A stretch of 64,000 nucleotides of DNA, taken from the NCBI RefSeq assembly GCF_005280195.1, contig NZ_SZPR01000010.1:152912-216911 (forward strand), written 5' to 3'. The notes below the pieces were generated by a model, which was not told the origin of the DNA, did no database searches, and worked only from the letters and a program-made list of their open reading frames with translations. Below are positions 10,684-18,907 of this stretch, piece after piece. This stretch comes from Streptomyces galbus (lineage in GTDB: Bacteria; Actinomycetota; Actinomycetes; Streptomycetales; Streptomycetaceae). The number at the start of each line of letters is the position of its first letter. Position 1 is the stretch's first letter. The position numbers were made by a program, and so were the translations under genes.

Positions 10684-11436
10684 TCACGCCACGCCCACCG
10701 CCTCCCGGTCCTCCTCCCCCAGCCGCTCCGGCGCGCGGGCCGCGAGGAACACAGTCCTGAGGCGCAGCCGGAACCCGAGGGACTCGTAGAGGCGGATGGC
10801 ATCGGTGTTGCCGGCGCCGGTGTGCAGGAACGGTGTCTCGCCGCGCTCACGGATGCCGTGGGCGACGGCGAGGACCAGCCGGGACGCCAGGCCCTGCCCG
10901 CGGGCGGCGGGGTCGGTGCACACGGCGCTGATCTCGGTGTAGCCCGGCGGGTGGAGGCGCTCGCCGGCCATGGCCACCAGGCGGCCCTCCCGGCGTATGC
11001 CCAGGTAGGTGCCGAGCTCGATGGTGCGCAGCTCGAACGGCCCGGGCCGGGTGCGGGCGACCAGGTCGCGCATCTCGGGGACGTCGGCGGGACCCAGGCG
11101 GACCGCCTCGGGGTCGGGCGCGGCGGCGAGGCCGTCGTCGACGAGCTGGACGCCCTCGGTGCGGAAGGTGATCTCCCAGCCCTCCGGCACCGCGCCGCGG
11201 AAACCGGGCAGCGGGATGTCCGCGCCCGGCCCGGCCAGCGCGGCCAGGTCCGCCCAGTCGTCGGCGTCCGGCTCGTCCGGCAGGGCCAGCCACGGCGACA
11301 CGTCGACCGGGTAGCGCAGGACCCGTCCGCGGCGTTCGGCGAAGTGCGCGTGCGGGCCGGTGAGGGACGCCAGCGCCGGGTTGTCCAGCACGTGCCGGGC
11401 CGGCCGCCCGCCCGGGTCGTGCGACGCCGCGCTCAC
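10684..11436 (-). CDS. GNAT family N-acetyltransferase (FR47-like)
   Basis: 250 residues, GTG at 11434-11436. The N-terminal half is a degenerate GNAT-like or linker region. The C-terminal half has the acetyl-CoA pyrophosphate-binding signature ISAVCTDPAARGQGLASRLV followed by GNTDAIRLYESLGFRLR. The substrate is unknown. The start codon overlaps the stop of the upstream oxidoreductase gene as GTGA (4 bp), so translation is coupled and both genes are one operon. Confidence 0.9.
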   Translation of the reverse strand: MSAASHDPGGRPARHVLDNPALASLTGPHAHFAERRGRVLRYPVDVSPWLALPDEPDADDWADLAALAGPGADIPLPGFRGAVPEGWEITFRTEGVQLVDDGLAAAPDPEAVRLGPADVPEMRDLVARTRPGPFELRTIELGTYLGIRREGRLVAMAGERLHPPGYTEISAVCTDPAARGQGLASRLVLAVAHGIRERGETPFLHTGAGNTDAIRLYESLGFRLRLRTVFLAARAPERLGEEDREAVGVA

Positions 11437-12365
11437 GCGTCCGCCCCCACTTCGATGACGACCTTGCCGTGCGCGTGCCCGTTCTCGACCTCGCGCAGGG
11501 CGGCTCCGGCCTGCTCCAGCGGGTAGGTGCGGGTGACCAGGGGGTCCAGCTCCCCGCGCACCACGAGGTCCGCCACGGCGTCCAGGACCGCGGCGGTGCG
11601 GGCGCGGACCACACGGGCACCGCCGAGCGCCCGGACCGCGTCCTCCGTCGCGCCGGCCGTGATGAGCCGGGCCCGGTCGGTCAGCAGGTCGGCCGCCTCG
11701 GTCAGCACCTCGCCGCCCACCAGGTCGTACACCGCGTCCACGCCGTCCGGCGCGGCGGCCCGGGCCCGCTCGGCCCAGCCCGGCCCGGAGGGCACGTGCA
11801 CGGCGCCCAGGGCCTCCACGGAGTCCTTCTTCGACTCGCTCGCCACGCCGATCACCCGCAGGTCTTCGGCGCGGGCGATCTGGGTCGCGGCCACGCCGAC
11901 GCCGCCGCCCGCGCCGGTGATCAGCAGGGTGGCCCCGGCGGGCAGGCCGAGCTGGCGGACGCCGTCGTAGGCGGTCGCGGCGGCGACGGGGAGGGCGGCC
12001 GCGTCGGTGAAGGACAGGCCGGCCGGCTTGTGGGCGGTGATGCCGGCGGCGAGGAGCGCGTACTCGGCGTAGCCGCCGGCGACCGCGGTGCCGAACACCT
12101 CGTCGCCGGGTGCGAAGCCGGTGACGCCCTCGCCGGTCTCCTCGACGACGCCCGCCACCTCGTTGCCCAGGACGGCCGGGAAGGTCTGCTCGCCGTCCTC
12201 GCCGGGGCGCCGGAAGCCGGTGCGCTGCTTCCAGTCGACCGGGTTCACACCGGCCGCGCGCACGGCCACCAGCACCTCACCGGGGCCGGGGCGGGGCCGG
12301 TCGACCTCGATCAGCGCCTCGGTCTCCGGGCCTCCGTACCGCGTGAAGACGTACGCCTTGGGCAT
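11433..12365 (-). CDS. NADP-dependent oxidoreductase, MDR/zinc-free quinone reductase type
   Basis: 310 residues, ATG at 12363-12365 behind GGAGAGGGAAG. The GroES-like domain (about 1-120, PRPGPGEVLVAVRAAGVNPVDWKQRTG) lacks the catalytic-zinc Cys/His set. The Rossmann domain contains GATLLITGAGGGVGVAATQIARA, which binds NADPH. This is the QOR-like branch of the medium-chain dehydrogenase superfamily, which reduces quinones or enones. Its natural substrate cannot be told. It is translationally coupled to the GNAT gene and divergent from the molybdenum oxidoreductase across 222 bp. Confidence 0.92.
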   Translation of the reverse strand: MPKAYVFTRYGGPETEALIEVDRPRPGPGEVLVAVRAAGVNPVDWKQRTGFRRPGEDGEQTFPAVLGNEVAGVVEETGEGVTGFAPGDEVFGTAVAGGYAEYALLAAGITAHKPAGLSFTDAAALPVAAATAYDGVRQLGLPAGATLLITGAGGGVGVAATQIARAEDLRVIGVASESKKDSVEALGAVHVPSGPGWAERARAAAPDGVDAVYDLVGGEVLTEAADLLTDRARLITAGATEDAVRALGGARVVRARTAAVLDAVADLVVRGELDPLVTRTYPLEQAGAALREVENGHAHGKVVIEVGADA

Positions 12366-12587
12366 CGCTTCCCTCTCCTTCGTCCGCGCGGCCCGACGGG
12401 GGCCGCCACCAGTGGGCAAGGGAGGCGGGCCGGACGCTATTCCCCGCGCCCGTGGAAGTTCATACCGCCTTAATGATCGCGGTCCCCCCGGGGTCGGGGG
12501 CACGGCTGACGTGGCCTTACGGTGGAAGGCGCACCCCGCGCGCGGCACCGCGCGCACCCGTCGTCACCGAGGCAGGCACCACCCCGT

Positions 12588-13193
12588 ATGAACGTCACGC
12601 GAGGCTTCACCGGACGCTCGCGCGCCCGGCACCCCGGACTCCCCCCGGGCCAGTACGACGCGGGCGACGACTGGCCCGTCCTGTCCGCCGAGGTGACGCC
12701 CGACCTCGCGCCCGAGGAGTGGACGTTCCGCGTGGACGGGCTGGTCGCCGAGGAGCGCACCTGGACCTGGGCCGAGGCACGGGCGCTGCCCGGGTCGGTC
12801 TACGAGGGCGACATCCACTGTGTGACGAGCTGGTCCAAGTTCGGGGTGCGGTTCTCGGGCGTGTCCCTGGACGTGTTCCTGGACGCGGTGCGGCCCGACC
12901 CGGCCGCGACGCACGCCGTGGCCTACGCGCACACCGGGTACACCACCAGTCTCCCGCTGGCGGACCTGCGGGGCGGGCGCGCCTGGATCGCCTTCGACGC
13001 CGACGGCGCGCCCCTGCCGCCCGAGCACGGCGGCCCGGCGCGGCTGCTGGTGCCGCACCTGTACTTCTGGAAGAGCGCGAAGTGGATCGCCGGCCTGCGC
13101 CTCCTCGACCACGACGAGCCCGGGTTCTGGGAGCAGAACGGCTACCACGCGCGCGGCAACCCCTGGCAGGAGCAGAGGTACTCCGGTGACTGA
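12588..13193 (+). CDS. Sulfite-oxidase-like molybdopterin oxidoreductase
   Basis: 201 residues, ATG 12588. It has the oxidoreductase molybdopterin-binding fold (VRFSGVSLDVFLDAV, HLYFWKSAKWIAGLRLLDHDEPGFWEQNGYH), with the probable Mo-coordinating Cys78 in GDIHCVTSWSKFG. There is no Tat signal, so it should be cytosolic, unlike the periplasmic YedY/MsrP relatives. The next gene, a flavin reductase, starts 8 bp before this stop, suggesting an electron-transfer pair. Substrate unknown: sulfite, sulfoxide and N-oxide are possibilities. Confidence 0.9.
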   Translation: MNVTRGFTGRSRARHPGLPPGQYDAGDDWPVLSAEVTPDLAPEEWTFRVDGLVAEERTWTWAEARALPGSVYEGDIHCVTSWSKFGVRFSGVSLDVFLDAVRPDPAATHAVAYAHTGYTTSLPLADLRGGRAWIAFDADGAPLPPEHGGPARLLVPHLYFWKSAKWIAGLRLLDHDEPGFWEQNGYHARGNPWQEQRYSGD

Positions 13194-13965
13194 CCTCGCC
13201 CCCGCCGCCGAGCGGGCCCCCGCTCCCCTCGCGACCCGGTTCGCCGTGCCCGGCCGGATCGCCGTGGACGCGCCGCAGGCCGGCGAGTGGCAGCCGGCCA
13301 CGCTCAGCGCGATCCGCCGTGAGACGGACCGCGCGACGACCTTCCGGCTCGCGGTGCCCGGCTGGCCGGGGCACCTGCCCGGCCAGCACCTGATGCTGCG
13401 GCTGACCGCCGAGGACGGCTACACGGCCCAGCGGCACTACTCGATCGCCTCGGCGCCCGACGACTCGGGCCACATCGAGCTGACCCTGGACCACGTCGAG
13501 GGAGGTGAGGTCTCCGGCTGGTTCCACACCGAGGCCCGGCCGGGCGACCGGGTGGAGGTGCGCGGCCCGGTGAGCGGGTTCTTCGCCTGGCCCGGCGACC
13601 GGCCCGCCCTGCTGATCGGCGCGGGCTCCGGGGTCGTGCCGCTGATGTCCATGGTCCGGCACCACCGGGCGCGCGGACTGGACGTGCCGCTGCGGCTGCT
13701 GGTGTCCGCGCGCACCCCCGAGGAGCTGATCTACGCGGGCGAGTACGGCCCGGAGACCACGCCGGTCTTCACCCGCCGGGCGCCGGCGGGCACGGCCGTG
13801 GGCCGGCTGAGCGCCGCGCACCTGGCGCCGGTGCTGGCGGAGCGTCCGGCCGGCGGCTGGGAGGCGTACGTGTGCGGGTCGAACGCGTTCGCCGAGCACG
13901 CCTCGCGCCTGCTGGTGGCGGCCGGGCAGCCGGTGGATCGCATCCGCGTCGAGCGCTTCGGCTGA
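13186..13965 (+). CDS. FAD/NAD(P)-dependent ferredoxin reductase-type oxidoreductase
   Basis: 259 residues, GTG 13186, overlapping the upstream gene by 8 bp. The FAD-binding beta barrel has the flavin motif RHYSIASAP. The NAD domain has LLIGAGSGVVPLMSMVRHHR and the C-terminal YVCGSNAFAEHASRLLV. There is no C-terminal 2Fe-2S domain, so it resembles ferredoxin-NADP reductase or a flavohaemoprotein reductase module. I infer that it feeds NAD(P)H electrons to the molybdenum enzyme encoded immediately upstream. Confidence 0.9.
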   Translation: MTDLAPAAERAPAPLATRFAVPGRIAVDAPQAGEWQPATLSAIRRETDRATTFRLAVPGWPGHLPGQHLMLRLTAEDGYTAQRHYSIASAPDDSGHIELTLDHVEGGEVSGWFHTEARPGDRVEVRGPVSGFFAWPGDRPALLIGAGSGVVPLMSMVRHHRARGLDVPLRLLVSARTPEELIYAGEYGPETTPVFTRRAPAGTAVGRLSAAHLAPVLAERPAGGWEAYVCGSNAFAEHASRLLVAAGQPVDRIRVERFG

Positions 13966-13973
13966 CCGCCGGA

Positions 13974-13993
13974 CGCCCCGCGGCGCCGGGGCG
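13974..13993 (+). terminator. Terminator hairpin after the Mo-oxidoreductase/reductase operon
   Basis: CGCCCCG, a 6-nt loop, then CGGGGCG, starting 9 nt after the stop at 13965. Confidence 0.65.
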
Positions 13994-14077
13994 ACACCGG
14001 CTTCCCGTTGAACAACGGCTCCGGTGGGGGTACCACATTCCTGTGGGCACTCGTCCGCGTGCGACGAGGAGGTCGAC

Positions 14078-14665
14078 GTGCGAATCCGGGTGCGCGGCTG
14101 GCGGTGGCGGAGCAATCCGCTGCGGCGCCGGTCGGATGTCGTGGAGGCGTGGACGGCGCTGGTGGTCGCCGTGCTGCTGCTGGTGGGCGCGCCCCTGGCC
14201 GGGTCCCTCGCGGGCCGCTGGGCGCACGACGAGGCCCGCGCCGTGGCGCTGGCCCAGCGGGCCGACCGTCACCGGGTGCGCGCCGAGGTGGTGGGCGACC
14301 TCCCGGACACCCTGCCGGTGATGGAGGACGGGCGTCGGCGGAGCTACCTGGTGACCGTGCGCTGGACCCCGCCCGGCGAACGGCCACGGCTGACGGCGGC
14401 GCGGGTGCCGGCGGGCACGCGCACCGGCGACACGGTGGCCGTGTGGCTGGACTCCCGGGGGCGTGGTGTCACCGCGCCGCCCGACGACACGGCGGTGTGG
14501 CAGCACACGCTGACCATCGGCACCTGCGTCGCCCTGGGCAGCGGGACCGCGGTGCTGCTGGGGCACGCGCTGGTGCGCCGGGCGGCACTGCACCGGCGGC
14601 TGGCCGAGTGGGAGCGGGACTGGGCCCGCACCGAACCGCGGTGGACGCGGCGGCACAACGCCTGA
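14078..14665 (+). CDS. Rv1733c-like membrane protein
   Basis: 195 residues from GTG 14078, chosen because GAGGAGG precedes it by 6 nt. Two transmembrane helices (about 25-45 and 150-168) bracket an extracytoplasmic domain of about 100 residues with RRRSYLVTVRWTPPGERP and GTRTGDTVAVWLDSRGR. This matches the Rv1733c family of actinobacterial membrane proteins, known in mycobacteria from the dormancy response. Biochemical function is unknown. Monocistronic. Confidence 0.82.
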   Translation: MRIRVRGWRWRSNPLRRRSDVVEAWTALVVAVLLLVGAPLAGSLAGRWAHDEARAVALAQRADRHRVRAEVVGDLPDTLPVMEDGRRRSYLVTVRWTPPGERPRLTAARVPAGTRTGDTVAVWLDSRGRGVTAPPDDTAVWQHTLTIGTCVALGSGTAVLLGHALVRRAALHRRLAEWERDWARTEPRWTRRHNA

Positions 14666-14764
14666 GCCGCGGTCCCCGTTCGCGCGTCACGGGTCTGGTG
14701 AGCGCTGTCCCGGGCACGTACGGTGTGCTGGTTCGTTCAGTCCGTTGACAAAAGGCGGTCCTGC

Positions 14765-15733
14765 ATGGCCCTGTTCGACCTCTCCCTCGACGAACTGCGC
14801 GCGTACCGCAGCGCGTCCACCGAGCCGGAGGATTTCGAGGCGTTCTGGTCCAAGACGCTCCAAGAGGCGCGCGCGCACGACCTCGGCGCCCGCTTCGAGC
14901 CGGTCGACACGGGCCTGTCGACGGTCGAGGTGTTCGACGTGACGTTCGCCGGATTCGGCGGGCACCCGGTCAAGGGCTGGCTGACGCTGCCCGCCGGCGC
15001 CACCGGACCGCTGCCGCTCGTCGTGGAGTTCGTCGGCTACGGCGGCGGGCGCGGGCTGCCCCACGAGCACCTGCTGTGGGCGTCGACGGGCCGGGCCCAC
15101 TTCGTCATGGACACCCGCGGCCAGGGCAGCACCTGGGGCGGGGGCGGCGCCACGGCGGACCCGGTGGGCGGCGCCCCCGCGTACCCGGGCTTCATGACCC
15201 GGGGCCTGGACGCGCCCGAGAACTACTACTACCGGCGGGTGTTCACGGACGCGGTGCGTGCGGTGGAGGCGGCCCGGTCGCACCCGCTGACCGACGCCTC
15301 GCGCACGGTGGCGGTGGGCGCCAGCCAGGGCGGCGGCATCGCGATCGCCGTGGGCGGCCTGGTGCCCGACCTGGTGGCGGTCGCGCCGGACGTGCCGTTC
15401 CTGTGCGACTTCCCGCGGGCCGCGGTCCTGACGGACCGTCACCCGTACCGGGAGATCGGCCTGTTCCTCAAGACGCACCGGGGCCGCACCGAGGACGCGC
15501 TGCGCACGCTGTCCTACTTCGACGGGGTCCACTTCGCGGCGCGCGGCTCGGCGCCCGCGCTGTTCTCGGCGGCCCTGGAGGACCAGACCTGCCCGCCCTC
15601 GACGGTGTTCGCCGCCTTCCACGCGTGGGCGCACGAGGACAAGGCGATCGAGGTCTACGACTTCAACGACCACGAGGGCGGCGGCCCCTACCAGGAGGCG
15701 GCGAAGCTGCGCTGGCTGCGGTCCTACGCCTGA
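14765..15733 (+). CDS. Acetyl xylan esterase / cephalosporin-C deacetylase family hydrolase (AXE1)
   Basis: 322 residues, ATG 14765, close to the 318 of the characterised bacillar enzyme. Alpha/beta hydrolase with nucleophile S187 in GASQGG, the acid Asp in LEDQTCPPS and the His in DHEGGG near the C-terminus. The motif DTRGQGSTWG is typical of the AXE1 (CE7) family. It deacetylates acetylated xylo-oligosaccharides and cephalosporins. There is no signal peptide, so it acts inside the cell on imported oligosaccharides. A strong hairpin (15743-15766) follows. Confidence 0.92.
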   Translation: MALFDLSLDELRAYRSASTEPEDFEAFWSKTLQEARAHDLGARFEPVDTGLSTVEVFDVTFAGFGGHPVKGWLTLPAGATGPLPLVVEFVGYGGGRGLPHEHLLWASTGRAHFVMDTRGQGSTWGGGGATADPVGGAPAYPGFMTRGLDAPENYYYRRVFTDAVRAVEAARSHPLTDASRTVAVGASQGGGIAIAVGGLVPDLVAVAPDVPFLCDFPRAAVLTDRHPYREIGLFLKTHRGRTEDALRTLSYFDGVHFAARGSAPALFSAALEDQTCPPSTVFAAFHAWAHEDKAIEVYDFNDHEGGGPYQEAAKLRWLRSYA

Positions 15734-16196
15734 CCCGTCCCGGCGCGGCGGCCGCGACCGCCGCGCGGGCGTGACCTTCCCGGCGGTCCGTTCCTCACGG
15801 CTCGTCGAAGGCATCGAGTCTCCACCTGGGCACGGCGACGGCATGCCCTGCGGTCGAGCCCTGTGACCGCCTGTGCCGGGCAGCCACAGCCGCTCGCCGA
15901 GCCGGCTCTCGCTCCAGTCGACCCGTTCCCCCTGCCGTCCGGGCATGGGTGTCGTGCCTCATCGGCTGCACACGAGCGGCGCGGAGGAACAAGTGTCCTG
16001 CCGGTCCCCCGATCGTTGATCTCCGTCTCGGCGGGTCCGGCCCGTCTGCATCCTGGGATCGGATCACGGCGACCTCACGTCTCGCCGTCCTCGGCCCCGG
16101 CCGGGCCACTCCTCCGGCCTCCTGGCGGACCAGCCTGTTCCAGCCACGCACGCCTGGGCCGGCTTCGCCTTCGACCGAGCCACCGGAGTACGACAC
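15734..16196. other. 463-bp gap before the toxin gene
   Basis: Apart from the AXE1 terminator at its left edge I see no supported gene. The composition is less codon-periodic than its neighbours. It must hold the promoter of the TNT-toxin gene. A short leftward open frame near 15795-15960 has no ribosome site and no recognisable sequence. Confidence 0.5.
15743..15766 (+). terminator. Terminator hairpin after the AXE1 gene
   Basis: A 9-bp perfect GC stem (15743-15751 with 15758-15766) and 6-nt loop, 10 nt past the stop. Confidence 0.65.
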
Positions 16197-16889
16197 GTGA
16201 ACCACCGCACTCGCAGCACTCTGTCCGCCCTGGCCCTGACCGCGGCTGCCGCTCTGGCACCGACCGCGGCCACCGCCGCCGAGGACGCCGGCCTCCGCGC
16301 GGCACCGACTGAGTCCCTGCCCGCCCCCTGCACCGGCGAGTACCGGGGAGACGCGCGACTGGGACCGCGGAACCTGCCCCGCTCGTGGCAAGCGCCGGTC
16401 GGGCCGCTGCTGAGGAACTACCAGCGCACGGGCGGACTGTCCCCCCGGGCTTTCCTGGCCAAGTACTGGAAGGACGACACCCCGCAGGGACCGGGCGGGT
16501 GGAAGTACCCGCCGAACGACGGGTTCGCCGAGACCAACACCGGCGAGGTCGACAAGCACGTCGAGGTCCTCGAGCCCGGTGAGGACCTCGACCGCTTCGG
16601 CTCCGAGTACGGCTCCTACCTCGCTCCCGCCGGCGACCCCTACGCCAAGCGGGCCCTGCCCCCGCAGAACCTCAACACCCGCGACCCGAAGTACCCCTGC
16701 GACTACCACCGTTACACCGTGAAACAGCCCTTCCTCGTCTGGCAGGGCCGCATCGCTCCCTGGTTCGAACAGCCCGGCGGCGGCCGGCAGATCAAGCTCG
16801 ACCCGGCCCTCCTCGCCCCTGGCACGGGTGAGCGGCTGAACGTGAAGTGGCTGCTCGACCACGGCTACCTCGCCCCTGCCGCCGGCTGA
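16197..16889 (+). CDS. Secreted TNT-domain protein (NAD+ glycohydrolase toxin-like)
   Basis: 230 residues, GTG 16197 with GGAG at 16185-16188. Residues 1-28 form a clear signal peptide (LSALALTAAAALAPTAATAA). A linker and a PRxFLxKYW segment lead to a C-terminal TNT domain (about 100-225) with PPNDGF, DRFGSEYGSYLAP, YTVKQPFLVWQGRIAPWFEQPGG and a final GGGRQ. R133, Y141 and Q198 match the spacing of catalytic R757, Y765 and Q822 as I recall them for the M. tuberculosis necrotizing toxin, which hydrolyses NAD+. Here the toxin is a stand-alone secreted protein rather than the tip of a large polymorphic toxin. A small ORF placed like an immunity gene follows 14 nt later. Confidence 0.88.
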   Translation: MNHRTRSTLSALALTAAAALAPTAATAAEDAGLRAAPTESLPAPCTGEYRGDARLGPRNLPRSWQAPVGPLLRNYQRTGGLSPRAFLAKYWKDDTPQGPGGWKYPPNDGFAETNTGEVDKHVEVLEPGEDLDRFGSEYGSYLAPAGDPYAKRALPPQNLNTRDPKYPCDYHRYTVKQPFLVWQGRIAPWFEQPGGGRQIKLDPALLAPGTGERLNVKWLLDHGYLAPAAG

Positions 16890-16903
16890 ACCCGGGCCGG
16901 CCG

Positions 16904-17152
16904 GTGGACCGCAGAAGTCTGCTCACCGTCCTGCGCGCCCGGGGCGTGCAGGACGGCCACTACTACATCGAGGACGTCCACCAACCCTCCCCGCTGCCCA
17001 CCGACTTCCTGTATCTGCGCCGGTCACCTGCCCTTTCCGGCAGGTGGGAGACGGGAGCCTACGAGCGAGGCACCTGGGAGACCATCGCCCGGCACACGCG
17101 CGAGGAGGACGCCTGCATCCATCTGCTGCGGCTGCTGACCGCAGACGACTGA
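16904..17152 (+). CDS. Small cytosolic protein, probable immunity protein to the TNT toxin
   Basis: 82 residues from GTG 16904, 14 nt after the toxin stop. It begins VDRRSLLTVLRARGVQDGHYYIEDVH, followed by alternating beta strands (FLYLRRSPALSGRWETGAYERG) and a C-terminal helix (REEDACIHLLRLLTADD). No signal peptide or membrane segment. I do not recognise a named domain, and the resemblance to immunity-type beta-sheet proteins is only general. The assignment rests on position (downstream, same strand, tight spacing), size and the secreted toxin next door. Toxin-producing cells need protection from NAD+ loss if the toxin re-enters. Confidence 0.65.
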   Translation: MDRRSLLTVLRARGVQDGHYYIEDVHQPSPLPTDFLYLRRSPALSGRWETGAYERGTWETIARHTREEDACIHLLRLLTADD

Positions 17153-17177
17153 GGTGCCGGGCCCGCGGCCAGGCACC
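17153..17177. terminator. Bidirectional terminator after the toxin/immunity pair
   Basis: GGTGCC/GGCACC stem, one mismatch, then GGCC/GGCC with a 3-nt loop. It starts directly at the immunity stop codon and lies 25 nt from the convergent hydrolase stop. Confidence 0.6.
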
Positions 17178-17202
17178 GGACGGATGGGGTCCTCGAGGGC
17201 GC

Positions 17203-18669
17203 TCAGGGCGCGATGCCCACCATGGGCAGGCGGCTCCACTTCTTCTCCTGCCGTGCCGTCAGGGCGGGCCAGTCCAGGCCGCCGGGGCGGGCGTTCACGC
17301 GCGTCGCGTACGGCTGGGAGGCGTAGGACGGACGGTAGAAGCACCCGGTGCCGTAGCGGGCGTCGAGAGCGGGGCAGGAGGCCGCGATCGAGGCCGCGGT
17401 GGGCTTCTTGCCGCTGCGCACCCACGCGTCGAGGGCCGAGAGGGAGTTGGCGTACTCGGACGTGCTCAGCCCGCTGTGCTCGTGCTCATCGGTGAAGGTC
17501 TGCACGAGGTACTTGTCGCGCTTGGCGCCGTACAGGGTGGCGCGGTAGGCGGCCTCGTGCTCCACGAACGCCGTCGGGTCGTCGATGGCGTGGAGCGTGA
17601 GGACCGGGATCGACACCTTGCCGGTGAGGTCGCTGTCGTAGGACAGGTCCCGGACCGCGGTCGGGTCAGCCGAGAAGCGCTCGACGCCCGCGTTGAGGGC
17701 GGCGTCGTCGTGGGAGCCGGAGTAGACGACTCCCACGTCGGAGAACGGGTTCCGGTCACCGAGCCGGTTGTGCACCATGTCCCGGAAGGTGAACGTGGCG
17801 AACCTCAGGTGCGACTCCAGTGTGCGCTCGGGGATCCTGGTGACGGCGAGGATGTCGTCGAGATTGCGCTGTTGCGCCGCTGTGCGCTCCCCGGGGGGCG
17901 AGGAGAATCCGGTGCACTCCTCGAGCCGTGCGCGCAGACCGGCCGTCGTCATCGTCGAGCCCGGGCGCAGGCCCTGCCACAGCGGGTACGGCACTTCGTC
18001 CGGCCGCGGGTGGTTGTGGCAGTAGTACTGGTAGACCACGCGCAGGTCCACCCGGTAGTCGTATCCGCGCGAGCCGCCGCCGAGGACGCCGTTGGTGAGC
18101 AGCACCCCGTCGTACGGCCCGTTCTTCTTCGCGCCGTACACCTCGGCGGTCTTGGCGGCGACGTCGCCGCCCCAGGACTGCCCGTGGAGATACGTCCTGC
18201 GCGGCTGACGAAAGTTCTCCACGAAGAGCCGTCGCACACCTTCCGTGTCGGCGGCTGCCATCCGCGTTCCGTAACCACCGCGGCGGTACGAGGAACCGGC
18301 CCATGCGTAGCCCTGCTTCACCATGACCGACCACCGCCCGAGGTCCCCGACGCTGCGCTCGGGGTCGGACTCCTCGCCCAGGTCCGGCCCGCCGTGGGCG
18401 TGCACGACCAGGGAACCGTTCCACTCCTTCGGAACGGCGATCGCGTAGAAGGCGCCGTCCGCGCTCCGCCCGGTGTAGCAGGTCGCCGCATCCGCGAGAT
18501 CCGCCGGACAGGGCGCGGTCACCGGTACACCGGCGGCGGTGGGCGCGGAGAACGCGGGAACGGCCAGCGTCGCGATGAGGGCGAGGGTGAGCCCGCCCGT
18601 GAGGGGCACACTTCGGCGGACGGCCGGGGCGGACGTGGAATTCCTGCCCCAGGGCATGTTCGACGACAC
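17203..18669 (-). CDS. Secreted alpha/beta hydrolase
   Basis: 488 residues, GTG at 18667-18669; an in-frame ATG four codons later is an alternative. Signal peptide about 1-46 (LTLALIATLAVPAFSAPTAAG). Alpha/beta hydrolase core with VVHAHGGPDLG (oxyanion region), nucleophile S165 in HGQSWGGDVA, acidic residue near HAIDDPTAFVEHE and His near DEHEHSG. Cysteine pairs at both ends of the mature protein suggest disulfides. The substrate is unknown; the overall plan recalls secreted feruloyl-esterase or peptidase-like hydrolases. It converges on the toxin/immunity pair. Confidence 0.85.
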   Translation of the reverse strand: MSSNMPWGRNSTSAPAVRRSVPLTGGLTLALIATLAVPAFSAPTAAGVPVTAPCPADLADAATCYTGRSADGAFYAIAVPKEWNGSLVVHAHGGPDLGEESDPERSVGDLGRWSVMVKQGYAWAGSSYRRGGYGTRMAAADTEGVRRLFVENFRQPRRTYLHGQSWGGDVAAKTAEVYGAKKNGPYDGVLLTNGVLGGGSRGYDYRVDLRVVYQYYCHNHPRPDEVPYPLWQGLRPGSTMTTAGLRARLEECTGFSSPPGERTAAQQRNLDDILAVTRIPERTLESHLRFATFTFRDMVHNRLGDRNPFSDVGVVYSGSHDDAALNAGVERFSADPTAVRDLSYDSDLTGKVSIPVLTLHAIDDPTAFVEHEAAYRATLYGAKRDKYLVQTFTDEHEHSGLSTSEYANSLSALDAWVRSGKKPTAASIAASCPALDARYGTGCFYRPSYASQPYATRVNARPGGLDWPALTARQEKKWSRLPMVGIAP

Positions 18670-18907
18670 GGTCTGTTCGTGCCCTCCGGCTCACTGCCCG
18701 GCCAGCTCCGCGCGACGCCGGCCCCCCTCGCGCCGGCGCTCGACGCCGCCGAGCGACACACGCAGCCGTGACGACCGGCACACCCGTCGGACCGACCCGG
18801 GTACCCCGGGTCCCTACGGGGGCCAGCCGGAGGCCAGGAGGGAGGACAACAGGATGGGCACGCTCTCCCGGCGCTGGTGGGATGGAGGAGACCGAAGGGG
18901 GATCATC

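Noticed and set aside
14007..14033. Sigma-B-like promoter (GTTG, 17 bp, GGGTAC) before the Rv1733c-like gene
   Set aside because: GGGTAC fits the -10, but the -35 has no T in the required place and the spacing is off, so the match could be chance.
15795..16100. Leftward frames read as a transposase remnant before the toxin gene
   Set aside because: I could not match any stretch to a known transposase and there are no terminal repeats.
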